64,000 nt of DNA from Streptomyces canus 299MFChir4.1 (GCF_000383615.1 NZ_KB911614.1:1-64000), one strand, 5' to 3'; shown: positions 27,479 to 36,052, counted from the stretch's first letter. Numbers and translations are program-made. Notes: a model not told the origin generated them from the sequence alone.

Positions 27479-29296
27479 ATGTGCGGAATTGTCGGATACA
27501 TCGGGAAGCGTGATGTCGCGCCGCTGCTCCTGGAGGGTCTGCAGCGCCTTGAGTACCGCGGCTACGACTCGGCCGGCATCGTCGTCACCTCGCCGAAGAC
27601 GGCCGGGCTGAAGATGGTCAAGGCCAAGGGCCGGGTGCGCGACCTGGAGGCCAAGGTCCCGGCCCGCTTCAAGGGCACCACCGGCATCGCCCACACCCGC
27701 TGGGCCACCCACGGCGCCCCCTCCGACGTGAACGCCCACCCGCACCTGGACGCCGGGGGCAAGGTCGCCGTCGTCCACAACGGCATCATCGACAACGCCT
27801 CCGACCTGCGCCGCAAGCTGGAAGCGGACGGTGTCGAGTTCCTCTCCGAGACCGACACCGAGGTCCTCGTCCACCTCATCGCGCGCTCCCAGGCGGAGAA
27901 GCTGGAGGACAAGGTCCGCGACACCCTGCGGGTGATCGAGGGCACCTACGGCATCGCCGTGATGCACGCCGACTTCAGCGACCGCATCGTGGTGGCCCGA
28001 AACGGCTCCCCGGTCGTCCTCGGCATCGGCGAGAAGGAGATGTTCGTCGCCTCGGACATCGCCGCGCTGGTCGCCCACACCCGGCAGATCGTGACGCTGG
28101 ACGACGGCGAGATGGCCACCCTCAAGGCCGACGACTTCCGCACCTACACGACGGAGGGCACCCGCACGACGGCCGAGCCCACCACCGTCGAGTGGGAGGC
28201 CGCCTCCTACGACATGGGCGGCCACGACACCTACATGCACAAGGAGATCCACGAGCAGGCCGACGCCGTGGACCGCGTGCTGCGCGGCCGCATCGACGAC
28301 CGCTTCTCCACCGTGCACCTCGGCGGCCTCAACCTGGACGCCCGCGAGGCCCGCCAGATCCGCCGCGTGAAGATCCTCGGCTGCGGCACCTCGTACCACG
28401 CGGGCATGATCGGCGCCCAGATGATCGAGGAGCTGGCCCGCATCCCCGCGGACGCCGAGCCCGCCTCCGAGTTCCGCTACCGCAACGCGGTCGTCGACCC
28501 CGACACCCTCTACATCGCCGTCTCCCAGTCCGGTGAGACCTACGACGTCCTCGCGGCCGTCCAGGAGCTGAAGCGCAAGGGCGCGCGGGTCCTGGGCGTG
28601 GTGAACGTGGTCGGCTCGGCGATCGCCCGCGAGGCGGACGGCGGCATCTACGTGCACGCGGGTCCCGAGGTCTGCGTGGTCTCCACCAAGTGCTTCACCA
28701 ACACGACGGTGACCTTCGCCCTCCTCGCGCTCCACCTGGGCCGCACCCGCGACCTCTCGGTCCGCGACGGCAAGCGGATCATCGAGGGCCTGCGCAGGCT
28801 GCCCGCGCAGATCACCGAGATGCTGGAGCAGGAGGAGCACATCAAGAAGCTGGCCGAGCAGTACGCCGAGGCCCGCTCGATGCTCTTCATCGGCCGCGTC
28901 CGGGGCTACCCGGTGGCCCGCGAGGCCTCCCTGAAGCTCAAGGAGGTCTCCTACATCCACGCGGAGGCCTACCCCGCCTCCGAGCTCAAGCACGGCCCCC
29001 TGGCCCTGATCGAGCCCGCCCTCCCCACGGTCGCGATCGTCCCCGACGACGACCTCCTGGAGAAGAACCGCGCCGCCCTGGAGGAGATCAAGGCCCGCAG
29101 CGGCCGCATCCTGGCGGTCGCCCACCAGCACCAGGAAAAGGCCGACGAGACCATCGTCGTCCCCAAGAACGAGGACGAGCTGGACCCGATCCTGATGGGC
29201 ATCCCCCTCCAACTCCTCGCCTACCACACGGCACTTGCGCTCGGCCGCGACATCGACAAGCCGAGGAACCTCGCCAAGTCGGTGACGGTCGAGTAG
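27479..29296 (+). CDS. glmS: Glutamine:fructose-6-phosphate aminotransferase (isomerizing)
   Basis: The 605-residue enzyme makes glucosamine-6-phosphate for cell-wall precursors. The glutaminase domain begins MCGIVGYIGKRDVAPLLLEGL, with catalytic Cys2 exposed after Met removal, and has THTRWATHGAP-like (AHTRWATHGAPS) and HNGIIDN motifs. Two SIS domains follow (CGTSYHAGM; SQSGETYDVLAAV). The end SVTVE matches the essential C-terminal Lys-Ser-Val-Thr-Val-Glu tail. AGGGGA lies 10 bases before the ATG. A hairpin follows. Confidence 0.94.
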   Translation: MCGIVGYIGKRDVAPLLLEGLQRLEYRGYDSAGIVVTSPKTAGLKMVKAKGRVRDLEAKVPARFKGTTGIAHTRWATHGAPSDVNAHPHLDAGGKVAVVHNGIIDNASDLRRKLEADGVEFLSETDTEVLVHLIARSQAEKLEDKVRDTLRVIEGTYGIAVMHADFSDRIVVARNGSPVVLGIGEKEMFVASDIAALVAHTRQIVTLDDGEMATLKADDFRTYTTEGTRTTAEPTTVEWEAASYDMGGHDTYMHKEIHEQADAVDRVLRGRIDDRFSTVHLGGLNLDAREARQIRRVKILGCGTSYHAGMIGAQMIEELARIPADAEPASEFRYRNAVVDPDTLYIAVSQSGETYDVLAAVQELKRKGARVLGVVNVVGSAIAREADGGIYVHAGPEVCVVSTKCFTNTTVTFALLALHLGRTRDLSVRDGKRIIEGLRRLPAQITEMLEQEEHIKKLAEQYAEARSMLFIGRVRGYPVAREASLKLKEVSYIHAEAYPASELKHGPLALIEPALPTVAIVPDDDLLEKNRAALEEIKARSGRILAVAHQHQEKADETIVVPKNEDELDPILMGIPLQLLAYHTALALGRDIDKPRNLAKSVTVE

Positions 29297-29310
29297 AAGG
29301 TCCTCGCAGG

Positions 29311-29350
29311 ACGGACCCCCACGTGATGCCACCGCTCACGGGGGGTCCGT
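29311..29350 (+). terminator. Hairpin after glmS
   Basis: Arms ACGGACCCCCACGTGA (29311-29326) and TCACGGGGGGTCCGT (29336-29350) pair with one bulged base, 15 bases after the glmS stop. This would also help separate glmS from the convergent universal-stress gene. Confidence 0.65.
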
Positions 29351-29513
29351 TCGATGCGCCGGGGTCGCCCAATACCCCGACGCCGGCTGCCACTTGGCCC
29401 GGTGGCCGTCACGCCCCCGCCCGGCAGCCCGTGACCGCTATATGCCCTTCACAAAGGCACAAACACCTCTACGCGGGAGTAGGTTGGCGCATCCCACCTG
29501 GGATGACAGCGCG

Positions 29514-30041
29514 TCAGGGAATGACGATGACGGGCCGCTTCGCCCGCTTGGCGAGCCGCCCCGCGACGGAGCCGAAGATGCGCCCGACGATGCCGTGGGT
29601 GGAGCCGACGACGATCGCGTCCGCCTCGTACTCCCGCCCGACCTCCTCGAGTTCGTGGCAGATGTCCCCGCCGCGCTCGACGAGGATCCAGGGAACCTCG
29701 GCCAGGTAGTCCGCACAGGCGAGCTCCAGGCCGAGCACCTCGGTGCGGTGGTCGGGCACGTCGACGAAGACCGGTGGCTCGCAGCCGGCCCACACGGTGG
29801 TGGGCAGCCGGTTGGCGACATGCACGATGATCAGGCCCGAGCCGGAGCGATGGGCCATGCCGATCGCGTAGGCGAGGGCGCGCTCGCTGGACGTGGAGCC
29901 GTCGAAGCCGACCACGACGCCGTGCTTGAAGGCGGGGTCGCAGGAGTGGCGTGGCTCTTCCGCCGCCAGGGGCTCGGCCGCCGTGGGGTCGGCGACAGGC
30001 CGCTTGCGGTCCGCTGGTTCGAAGAATTCGTGACCGGCCAT
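29514..30041 (-). CDS. Universal stress protein (UspA family)
   Basis: This 175-residue single-domain Usp has an extra N-terminal segment of about 40 residues. The ATP-binding motif G-2x-G-9x-G-(S/T) is present (GSTHGIVGRIFGSVAGRL), as is the N-terminal VVVGFDGSTSSERAL strand-loop. ATP-binding Usps are linked to stress or dormancy survival; the partner is unknown. The ATG at 30041 is chosen because the frame upstream has no Usp-like sequence; its ribosome site is weak (GAGA). It stands alone, with 333 bp of divergent upstream DNA. Confidence 0.85.
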   Translation of the reverse strand: MAGHEFFEPADRKRPVADPTAAEPLAAEEPRHSCDPAFKHGVVVGFDGSTSSERALAYAIGMAHRSGSGLIIVHVANRLPTTVWAGCEPPVFVDVPDHRTEVLGLELACADYLAEVPWILVERGGDICHELEEVGREYEADAIVVGSTHGIVGRIFGSVAGRLAKRAKRPVIVIP

Positions 30042-30374
30042 GGCTGTCTCGGCGTTGTGATCCTTGTGTGGGAGGGACGACAGTGTGCGGCGGAGCTGTG
30101 TCCGGGAATCATCTTCCCAACCCCATACCCCCAAGGGTACGGCGACAAGCCTCCTTAGCCCAGAGCCCGTCCACGGTCCGTGGGGGTTCCAGGGAGCATG
30201 CACGAGGGGGCGCCCGTAACGCAATGGTTGCTGCGTTGTACAGGCGGTTTGCACAGGATTCCCGTGGCCGCCCCGCCCCGGCCCACCGGACGGCCCTCGA
30301 CACAGTGACCGAAGGGTCGAACACGCGTTGAACCCGTGAGCCACGCCGCAGGGAGACGCCCCAGGGAGCACACG
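30042..30374. other. 333-bp intergenic region between the usp gene and the 30375 gene
   Basis: I see no credible gene here. It holds the promoters of two divergent genes and one notable inverted repeat, AACGCA-N8-TGCGTT (30218-30237). A short run of CCC-rich sequence around 30120-30140 precedes the usp gene. Confidence 0.5.
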
Positions 30375-30680
30375 ATGACCGGACACCGACCGCCCGCCGA
30401 GGACACCACCACGGACGTGATCCGCTGGGCGGCCTTCAGCTGCGTCCTCGTCCCCGTGGTGCTCCTCTGGTACGGCACCTCACTGGCCGGCGCGACGGGC
30501 ACCGCTCTCGGCCTCGCCGCCGTGACGGCCGTCTGCCGTATCCTCCTGCGCCAGTCGGAGCGCGTCGCGGCCGGCCTGGCGCGGGAGGAACGGGCACCCC
30601 GTCGCGGCCGTCACCACAGGGGCGGTACCGGGGCCCGTCGAGGCGGTCGTCACACCGGGGGAAATACACCGGTCGGCTGA
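30375..30680 (+). CDS. Small membrane protein of unknown function
   Basis: The 101-residue protein has two closely spaced hydrophobic helices (about residues 18-34 and 38-54: FSCVLVPVVLLWYGTSLAGATGTALGLAAVTAV). It has a strongly basic, His/Arg/Gly-rich C-terminal tail (EERAPRRGRHHRGG), presumably cytoplasmic. GGGAG lies 7 bases before the ATG. It lies directly upstream of adpA on the same strand but 377 bp away, so it is likely a separate unit. No function is recognised. Confidence 0.65.
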   Translation: MTGHRPPAEDTTTDVIRWAAFSCVLVPVVLLWYGTSLAGATGTALGLAAVTAVCRILLRQSERVAAGLAREERAPRRGRHHRGGTGARRGGRHTGGNTPVG

Positions 30681-31057
30681 CCGGTTTCCATGCACCGCGA
30701 CGATTCTTTTCAGCCAACTTCCACATTGGGCGTGTCCCTTGGTCCAAGCACCCCCCAACCCCCGTTCCACCTGCAGGGATAGGGTCCCGGAGGCCCCGTG
30801 CACCCTACGTGGATTAGCCACTGCCACAAGGCGCACTTCCCTGCACGGCCCACGAGTGCAACGCTTCGTGATCGAATGCTTTACGCCAAGTTGCCAAGTC
30901 GACAATCTGCCGGATGACGAACTGGTCACGCCGACAGCACGCGACACAGTAGATTCGATCTTGACGTCTTACGGCGGGGGACTCGTGCAGGACCGAGGGG
31001 AAACGTGCAGGAGCGACACAACCGAGGAGCCGCGACCACCGAGGGGGGCTTAGCAGT
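30681..31057 (+). promoter_or_regulatory. 377-bp adpA promoter and leader region
   Basis: No convincing coding sequence is seen: a 104-codon open frame (30739-31053) has rare-codon composition and no homology I know. The region is less GC-rich than its surroundings. It contains a short palindrome CTTGGTCCAAG (30738-30748) and a possible -10 box TAGATT at 30950-30955, for which I find no good -35. AdpA is known to bind its own upstream region, but I could not pick an unambiguous site. Confidence 0.45.
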
Positions 31058-32287
31058 ATGAGCCACGACTCCACTGCCGCGCCGGAAGCCGCGGCCCGGA
31101 AGCTTTCCGGGCGACGCCGCAAGGAGATCGTCGCGGTGCTGCTGTTCAGCGGCGGCCCCATCTTCGAGAGTTCCATACCTTTGTCGGTGTTCGGGATTGA
31201 CCGCCAGGACGCCGGCGTGCCGCGCTACCGCCTATTGGTGTGCGGCGGCGAGGAAGGCCCACTGCGGACCACAGGGGGCCTGGAACTCACCGCACCGCAT
31301 GGCCTGGAAGCGATCTCACGCGCGGGCACGGTCGTCGTACCGGCCTGGCGCTCGATCACTTCGCCGCCACCGGAGGAGGCGCTCGACGCACTGCGCCGGG
31401 CGCACGAAGAGGGGGCCCGCATAGTAGGGCTGTGCACCGGCGCCTTCGTGCTGGCGGCGGCGGGCCTGCTGGACGGCCGCCCCGCGACGACACACTGGAT
31501 GTACGCACCGACGCTGGCCAAGCGCTACCCGTCGGTGCACGTGGATCCACGAGAACTCTTCGTGGACGACGGCGACGTACTGACCTCGGCCGGTACCGCG
31601 GCCGGAATCGACCTCTGTCTCCACATCGTGCGGACGGACCACGGCAACGAAGCGGCAGGGGCACTGGCCCGCCGACTGGTGGTCCCGCCGCGCCGCTCGG
31701 GCGGTCAGGAGCGCTACCTCGACAGGTCTTTACCGGAGGAGATCGGCGCCGACCCGCTCGCCGAGGTCGTCGCCTGGGCGCTGGAGCACCTCCACGAGCA
31801 GTTCGACGTGGAGACGCTGGCGGCGCGGGCGTACATGAGCCGTCGTACGTTCGACCGCCGGTTCCGCTCGCTGACGGGTTCGGCCCCTCTGCAGTGGCTG
31901 ATCACCCAGCGGGTGCTGCAGGCACAGCGTCTCCTGGAGACGTCGGACTACTCGGTGGACGAGGTCGCGGGTCGCTGCGGCTTCCGCTCGCCGGTGGCGC
32001 TGCGCGGGCACTTCCGGCGGCAGCTGGGCTCGTCCCCGGCCGCCTACCGGGCCGCGTACCGGGCCCGCCGTCCGCAGGGCGACAGGCCGGTGGACAGCGA
32101 CGGTCCGGTGGGGGGTCCGACGGGTCCCGCGCCCAGCGCGCCCGTCCCGCTGCACCCGGAGAGCGGTCCGGTGCCGCTCCAGACCCGCCGCACCCCGGCC
32201 CCCGTGGGCCCGCCCTCCGACAACGGCCGCGAGCTGTACGTCGGCGGAGGCCGGGCGAGCCTGCCGGGACAGCGCAGCGGAGCGTGA
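31058..32287 (+). CDS. adpA: AdpA (BldH), AraC-family master regulator of development and secondary metabolism
   Basis: The 409-residue protein has the AdpA layout. A DJ-1/PfpI-like dimerisation domain covers about residues 25-190 (VLLFSGGPIFESS, VGLCTGAFVLAAAGLLDGRPATTHW). The AraC double helix-turn-helix covers about 240-335 (LAARAYMSRRTFDRRFRSLTG ... VDEVAGRCGFRSPVALRGHFRRQLG). The tail is long, Pro-rich and disordered. Codon 225, in the inter-domain linker, is TTA (31730-31732), so translation depends on the bldA tRNA, as in other streptomycetes. Location next to orn confirms the identity. The ATG has a G-rich ribosome site (GAGGGGGG) upstream. A strong hairpin terminates the gene. Confidence 0.96.
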   Translation: MSHDSTAAPEAAARKLSGRRRKEIVAVLLFSGGPIFESSIPLSVFGIDRQDAGVPRYRLLVCGGEEGPLRTTGGLELTAPHGLEAISRAGTVVVPAWRSITSPPPEEALDALRRAHEEGARIVGLCTGAFVLAAAGLLDGRPATTHWMYAPTLAKRYPSVHVDPRELFVDDGDVLTSAGTAAGIDLCLHIVRTDHGNEAAGALARRLVVPPRRSGGQERYLDRSLPEEIGADPLAEVVAWALEHLHEQFDVETLAARAYMSRRTFDRRFRSLTGSAPLQWLITQRVLQAQRLLETSDYSVDEVAGRCGFRSPVALRGHFRRQLGSSPAAYRAAYRARRPQGDRPVDSDGPVGGPTGPAPSAPVPLHPESGPVPLQTRRTPAPVGPPSDNGRELYVGGGRASLPGQRSGA

Positions 32288-32294
32288 CGTCCTG

Positions 32295-32328
32295 ACGCCG
32301 GGCGGGCCTGCGAAGGTCCGCCCGGCGT
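32295..32328 (+). terminator. Terminator after adpA
   Basis: A 14-bp stem (32295-32308 with 32315-32328) carries one G-U pair and a 6-base loop, 8 bases after the adpA stop codon. It separates adpA from orn. Confidence 0.8.
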
Positions 32329-32389
32329 TCCGGATGTCCGGCACCGACCTGGGCGCCACAAAAGCGAACGTCAGCCGTAGGGTGTTCGC

Positions 32390-32992
32390 ATGAACGATCG
32401 CATGGTGTGGATCGACTGCGAGATGACCGGCCTCTCGCTGTCCGACGACGCGCTCATCGAGGTTGCCGCCCTCGTCACCGACTCCGAGCTCAACGTGCTC
32501 GGCGACGGTGTGGACATCGTCATCCGCCCGCCGGACCGGGCGCTGGAGACGATGCCGGAGGTGGTGCGTCAGATGCACACCGTGTCCGGGCTGCTCGACG
32601 AGCTGGCCGGCGGGACGACCCTCGCCGACGCCGAGGAGCAGGTCCTCGCCTACGTCCGCGAGCATGTCAAGGAACCCGGCAAGGCCCCACTGTGCGGCAA
32701 CTCCGTCGGCACCGACCGCGGTTTCCTGCTCCGGGACATGCCCACCCTGGAGGACTACCTCCACTACCGGATCGTGGACGTCAGCTCCGTCAAGGAGCTC
32801 GCCCGGCGCTGGTACCCGCGGGCCTACTTCAACAGCCCGGACAAGAACGGCAACCACCGCGCCCTCGCCGACATCCGCGAGTCCATCGCGGAGCTGCGCT
32901 ACTACCGCGAGGCGATCTTCGTCCCGCAGCCCGGCCCCGACTCCGAGACCGCTAAGACGATCGCCGCGAAGCACGTACTGCCCGGGCGGTAA
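32390..32992 (+). CDS. orn: Oligoribonuclease
   Basis: The 200-residue 3'-5' exoribonuclease degrades 2-5-mer RNAs and pGpG, the end product of c-di-GMP breakdown. DEDDh residues are visible: the WIDCEMTGL block, GNSVGTDRGFL, and NHRALADIRESI, with His five residues before the last Asp region. The position between adpA and tRNA-His is the usual one in Streptomyces. There is a 102-bp gap after adpA with its terminator, so it has its own promoter. Confidence 0.95.
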   Translation: MNDRMVWIDCEMTGLSLSDDALIEVAALVTDSELNVLGDGVDIVIRPPDRALETMPEVVRQMHTVSGLLDELAGGTTLADAEEQVLAYVREHVKEPGKAPLCGNSVGTDRGFLLRDMPTLEDYLHYRIVDVSSVKELARRWYPRAYFNSPDKNGNHRALADIRESIAELRYYREAIFVPQPGPDSETAKTIAAKHVLPGR

Positions 32993-33069
32993 AAGCCGGG
33001 CGCGAGCACCCCTTCAGACCCTGTACACTTTTTCTCGGCCGGTCGGAGAGATCCGAACAGCCGAACATG

Positions 33070-33145
33070 GTGGGTGTAGCTCAGTTGGTAGAGCACCTGG
33101 TTGTGGTCCAGGTGGCCGCGGGTTCAAGTCCCGTCACTCACCCCA
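33070..33145 (+). tRNA. tRNA-His (GTG), CCA encoded
   Basis: The acceptor arm GTGGGTG pairs with CACTCAC at the 3' end (one G-U). The D-arm TAGCTCAGTTGGTAGAGCA, anticodon arm CCTGG-TTGTGGT-CCAGG with anticodon GTG, and T-loop GGTTCAAGTCC are all canonical. A G precedes position 1 (G-1 at 33069) opposite C73, the identity feature of tRNA-His. CCA is encoded at 33143-33145. Confidence 0.97.
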
Positions 33146-33148
33146 TTC

Positions 33149-33190
33149 ACCTCAGCCGGTGACCTTGGAGACAAGGTCACCGGCTGAGGT
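33149..33190. terminator. Perfect 19-bp bidirectional terminator after tRNA-His
   Basis: Arms 33149-33167 and 33172-33190 are perfectly complementary with a GAGA tetraloop. It begins 3 bases after the tRNA and ends 4 bases before the stop codon of the convergent LysR gene, so it can terminate both. Confidence 0.88.
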
Positions 33191-33194
33191 CGTT

Positions 33195-34070
33195 TCAGGA
33201 GTCGGACGCCCTGAGAAAGGCCCGCGCGGCCTTGCGGAAGGCCACGACCAGCCGGCTCCGCTCCTCGGCGCGGGTCGCGAGGACCACATGGGCCGGTTCG
33301 ACGCCGTGCAGCGGGACCGCGGTGACATCGGGGCGGAGCGAGCCCGCCCGGGGCAAGGCCGTGATGGCCAGGGCCTGCCCGGAGGCGATGAGTTCGAACT
33401 TGTCCTCCAGGGCGTCGGCCAGGGGACCGTCCGGTGCCGGGCGGCCGTCCGGGCGGGGGTCGATGCGCCAGTACGCGTTCCACACCGGGTCGGCCACCCG
33501 GACCAGCGGCTCGTCGGCGATGTCGTCGAGGGTGACGGACTCCTTGCCGGCGAGACGGTGGCCGACCGGGAGCACCAGCACCCGGGGCTCCTCGTAGAGG
33601 ACCGTCACCTGCGCCTCCTCGGTCGGAAAGGGCAGCCGGGTCACCAGGACGTCGACCTTGAGCTCGGACAGGACCGTGGTCCGCTCGGTCCAGTCGACGT
33701 GCGCGGTCCTGACGTCGGCGTCCGGGAAGCGCTCGCGCAGGGCGCGCACCGCCGGGGTGACGATGATCCCCGCCGTGTACCCCACGGTGATCCGGCTCGG
33801 CTCGGCGGCCGCCCGGGCAAGGCTCGCGGCCTGGGCCGCCGAACGCAGCAGTGCCTTCGCCCGGGGCAGGAAGACCTCCCCCGCCTCGGTGAGCCGGCTG
33901 CCCTGCGGGGTCCGCTCCAGCAGCCGCGCGCCCAGCTGCTGCTCGAGGCGGCGGATCTGCCGGCTCAGCGAGGGCTGCGTGACATGCAGCGCGTCGGCGG
34001 CCCGGCCGAAGTGCCGGTGCTCGGCGACGGCCGTGAAGTACCGGACCAGCCGGAGGTCGAGGTCGGTCAT
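33195..34070 (-). CDS. LysR-family transcriptional regulator
   Basis: The 291-residue protein has the standard winged helix-turn-helix at residues 3-60 (LRLVRYFTAVAEHRHFGRAADALHVTQPSLSRQIRRLEQQLG) and a type-2 periplasmic-binding-like effector domain. It is divergent from a NAD-dependent epimerase gene, with a T-N11-A palindrome between them, which suggests it controls that gene and itself. The effector is unknown. The ATG at 34070 is placed directly before helix 1; the longer open frame reads into the intergenic operator. Confidence 0.88.
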   Translation of the reverse strand: MTDLDLRLVRYFTAVAEHRHFGRAADALHVTQPSLSRQIRRLEQQLGARLLERTPQGSRLTEAGEVFLPRAKALLRSAAQAASLARAAAEPSRITVGYTAGIIVTPAVRALRERFPDADVRTAHVDWTERTTVLSELKVDVLVTRLPFPTEEAQVTVLYEEPRVLVLPVGHRLAGKESVTLDDIADEPLVRVADPVWNAYWRIDPRPDGRPAPDGPLADALEDKFELIASGQALAITALPRAGSLRPDVTAVPLHGVEPAHVVLATRAEERSRLVVAFRKAARAFLRASDS

Positions 34071-34120
34071 GCCTGAAGCGTACGACCGCCGCAGCGGCCG
34101 TATCCCGCACTCGACCCATT

Positions 34121-34133
34121 TCACCTGTGGTGA
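34121..34133. promoter_or_regulatory. LysR-type T-N11-A operator
   Basis: TCACCTGTGGTGA has perfect 5-bp arms around a 3-bp centre and fits the LysR rule T-N11-A. It lies in the 163-bp region between the divergent lysR and epimerase genes, 50 bases before the regulator start. Confidence 0.65.
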
Positions 34134-34233
34134 TGCCTGATCCGTATTGCGCCATGCGAAACAGGCTTTGGACTGCTGTGGCCCCGCCTTCGCACGCTGA
34201 AGAGGCATTCACTCATCACAGCGAAGGATCACC

Positions 34234-35130
34234 ATGCGTGTATTCGTCACCGGTGCGACCGGCTTCGTCGGTTCCGCCGTCACCCGTGAGCTGCTCGACG
34301 CCGGGCACGAGGTCGTCGGCCTGGCCCGCTCGGACCGGTCCGCGGAGGCGCTGAAGGCCGTAGGAGCGGAGGTGCACCGCGGGGACCTGACCGACCTCGA
34401 CAGTCTGCGCCGGGGAGCGGAGGGGACGGACGGGGTCGCCCACCTGGCGTTCATCCACGACTTCACCAACCTGACCGCCTCGGGCGAGGCCGACCTCACA
34501 GCGATCGAGGCCGTCGGCGAGGTGCTCGAAGGCACCGGCAAGCCCTTCGTGGTCACCTCGGGACTGCTGACCGCGCCAGGACGTGTCGGCACCGAGGAGG
34601 ACCCGGCCGACCCCGACTCCCCCAGCCATCACCGGCTGGCCTCGGAGGTCGCGACGCTCGCGCTCGCCGAGCGCGGGGTGAGCGCGTCGGTGCTCAGGCT
34701 CCCCCCGAGCGTGCACGGCGAGGGCGACATCGGCTTCGTGCCCATGTTCATCGACCACGCGCGCGACAAGGGCGTCTCCGCCATGGTGGGCGACGGCTCC
34801 AACCACTGGGCGGCCGTCCACCGGCTCGACGCGGCCCGGCTGTTCCGGCTGGCGCTGGAGGCGGCACCGGCGGGTGTGCGGTTGCACGCGATCGGCGACG
34901 AGGGGGTGCCGTTCCACGAGATCGCCGAGACGATCGGGCGGGGGCTCGACGTGCCGGTCGCGAGCGTGGCCGCGGAGAAGGCGACGGACCACTTCGGCTG
35001 GCTCGGCCGCTTCGCCGCCATCGACATGCGGGCCTCGGCCGCGCGCACCCGGGAGCTGCTCGGCTGGCGGCCGGAGCACCCCGCGCTGATCCCGGACCTG
35101 GAGGCCGGCCACTACTTCAAGACGTCCTGA
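34234..35130 (+). CDS. NAD(P)-dependent epimerase/dehydratase family (extended SDR)
   Basis: The 298-residue Rossmann protein has an N-terminal GATGFVGSAV nucleotide-binding motif (TGxxGxxG), a D at the end of strand 2 region and LRLPPSVHGEGD typical of YwnB/atypical SDRs. The usual YxxxK active site is not clearly present (SHHRLASEVATLAL takes its place), so catalytic activity of the classical kind is uncertain. It is the likely target of the divergent LysR regulator. The physiological substrate is not deducible. Confidence 0.82.
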   Translation: MRVFVTGATGFVGSAVTRELLDAGHEVVGLARSDRSAEALKAVGAEVHRGDLTDLDSLRRGAEGTDGVAHLAFIHDFTNLTASGEADLTAIEAVGEVLEGTGKPFVVTSGLLTAPGRVGTEEDPADPDSPSHHRLASEVATLALAERGVSASVLRLPPSVHGEGDIGFVPMFIDHARDKGVSAMVGDGSNHWAAVHRLDAARLFRLALEAAPAGVRLHAIGDEGVPFHEIAETIGRGLDVPVASVAAEKATDHFGWLGRFAAIDMRASAARTRELLGWRPEHPALIPDLEAGHYFKTS

Positions 35131-35139
35131 GCCCCCGCG

Positions 35140-35919
35140 CTACGACACCGCCCGCCACGCCTCCACCAACTCCCGTACCCCGCCGAACCGTTCGCCAGGC
35201 ACGGGACGCGTGGCGCGCTCCACGACCGCGAACTGCGCGGCCGTACCGCGGAAGGCGTCCTCGCCCGGGCCGGCGTCCAGGAGGAGGCGGGCGGTGCGGC
35301 CGAGGACATGGACGGTGGTGCGGGTGTCGATCGTGGCACCGCGCCGCCATTCCTCGGGCGCCATGAAGCGGGTGGAGCCGGGGAGGCGGTCCTCGGTCAG
35401 GACGAACGGGCCCGGGCGGTAGTCGTCGAGGTCGATCAGGCGGAGCTCGTGGGCGTCGAAGTCGTAGAGGAAGGCACCGTCGTAGAGGTCGACGGCGACC
35501 TGGCCCGCGGCCTCGACGGCGAGGTGGGCGTCCAGGACCCGGTCCAGGGCGTGGTGGACGCGGGCTAGGGGCAGGGCGCGGAAGCGGGCGCGGGCCGTGG
35601 GGTCGTAGAGGATCTCGCCGTCGTGCCACGGCATGACGACGGCCGTACGGCGGTCCCCCACGGCGATCCGGTGCGCCTGGGGGACGATCGCCGGATGCCG
35701 GACCCTGCCGTGGAAGGCCCAGGCGCGGTCGAGGGAGCGCTGGGCCCGGTCGGTGGTGGCCTCCTTCACGAACCAGCGACTGCCGTCGGGGAGCCGGACG
35801 CCGTGGGAGAGGCAGCCGGAGTCCTGTTCGCGGAAGGAACGGAACACCTCGCCCACGCTCCGCAGGTACGCCTCGGTCCCGGGGATCTCGTCAACGTCCA
35901 GCAGGGGATGGGCAGTCAT
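35140..35919 (-). CDS. Protein-kinase-like protein with divergent catalytic loop
   Basis: The 259-residue soluble protein has a kinase-like fold. There is an ATP-lobe Lys candidate in RWFVKEAT, a catalytic-loop equivalent VAVDLYDGAFLYD (no HRD Arg-Asp), RLIDLDDYRPG in place of DFG, and FMAPEEWRRG resembling the APE motif. It may be an active atypical kinase or a pseudokinase; substrate is unknown. There is no membrane segment or PASTA domain, unlike PknB-type Streptomyces kinases. The start is ATG 35919; GTG 35928 would add 3 residues. Flanks are an epimerase (convergent, 9 bases apart) and cebR. Confidence 0.7.
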   Translation of the reverse strand: MTAHPLLDVDEIPGTEAYLRSVGEVFRSFREQDSGCLSHGVRLPDGSRWFVKEATTDRAQRSLDRAWAFHGRVRHPAIVPQAHRIAVGDRRTAVVMPWHDGEILYDPTARARFRALPLARVHHALDRVLDAHLAVEAAGQVAVDLYDGAFLYDFDAHELRLIDLDDYRPGPFVLTEDRLPGSTRFMAPEEWRRGATIDTRTTVHVLGRTARLLLDAGPGEDAFRGTAAQFAVVERATRPVPGERFGGVRELVEAWRAVS

Positions 35920-36052
35920 GACCTTCACCGGGATCGGGCGTCGCGGCCGATTCGCCCCGGGGCGCGGCCGTGCATACGGCTTCGGATGCCAGTGCTCCTC
36001 GCGTTCACCCTCTTGCCGCTGGTTCGGCTGGTGGTCGCCGTCGCCGAAGAGG

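Noticed and set aside
27251..29332. 693-codon minus-strand open frame opposite glmS
   Set aside because: Shadow of glmS, which has its catalytic Cys, SIS domains and conserved C-terminus on the plus strand.
30739..31053. 104-codon open frame upstream of adpA
   Set aside because: No ribosome site, no homology cues, and Arg/Pro/Thr-rich composition; the region fits a promoter and leader.
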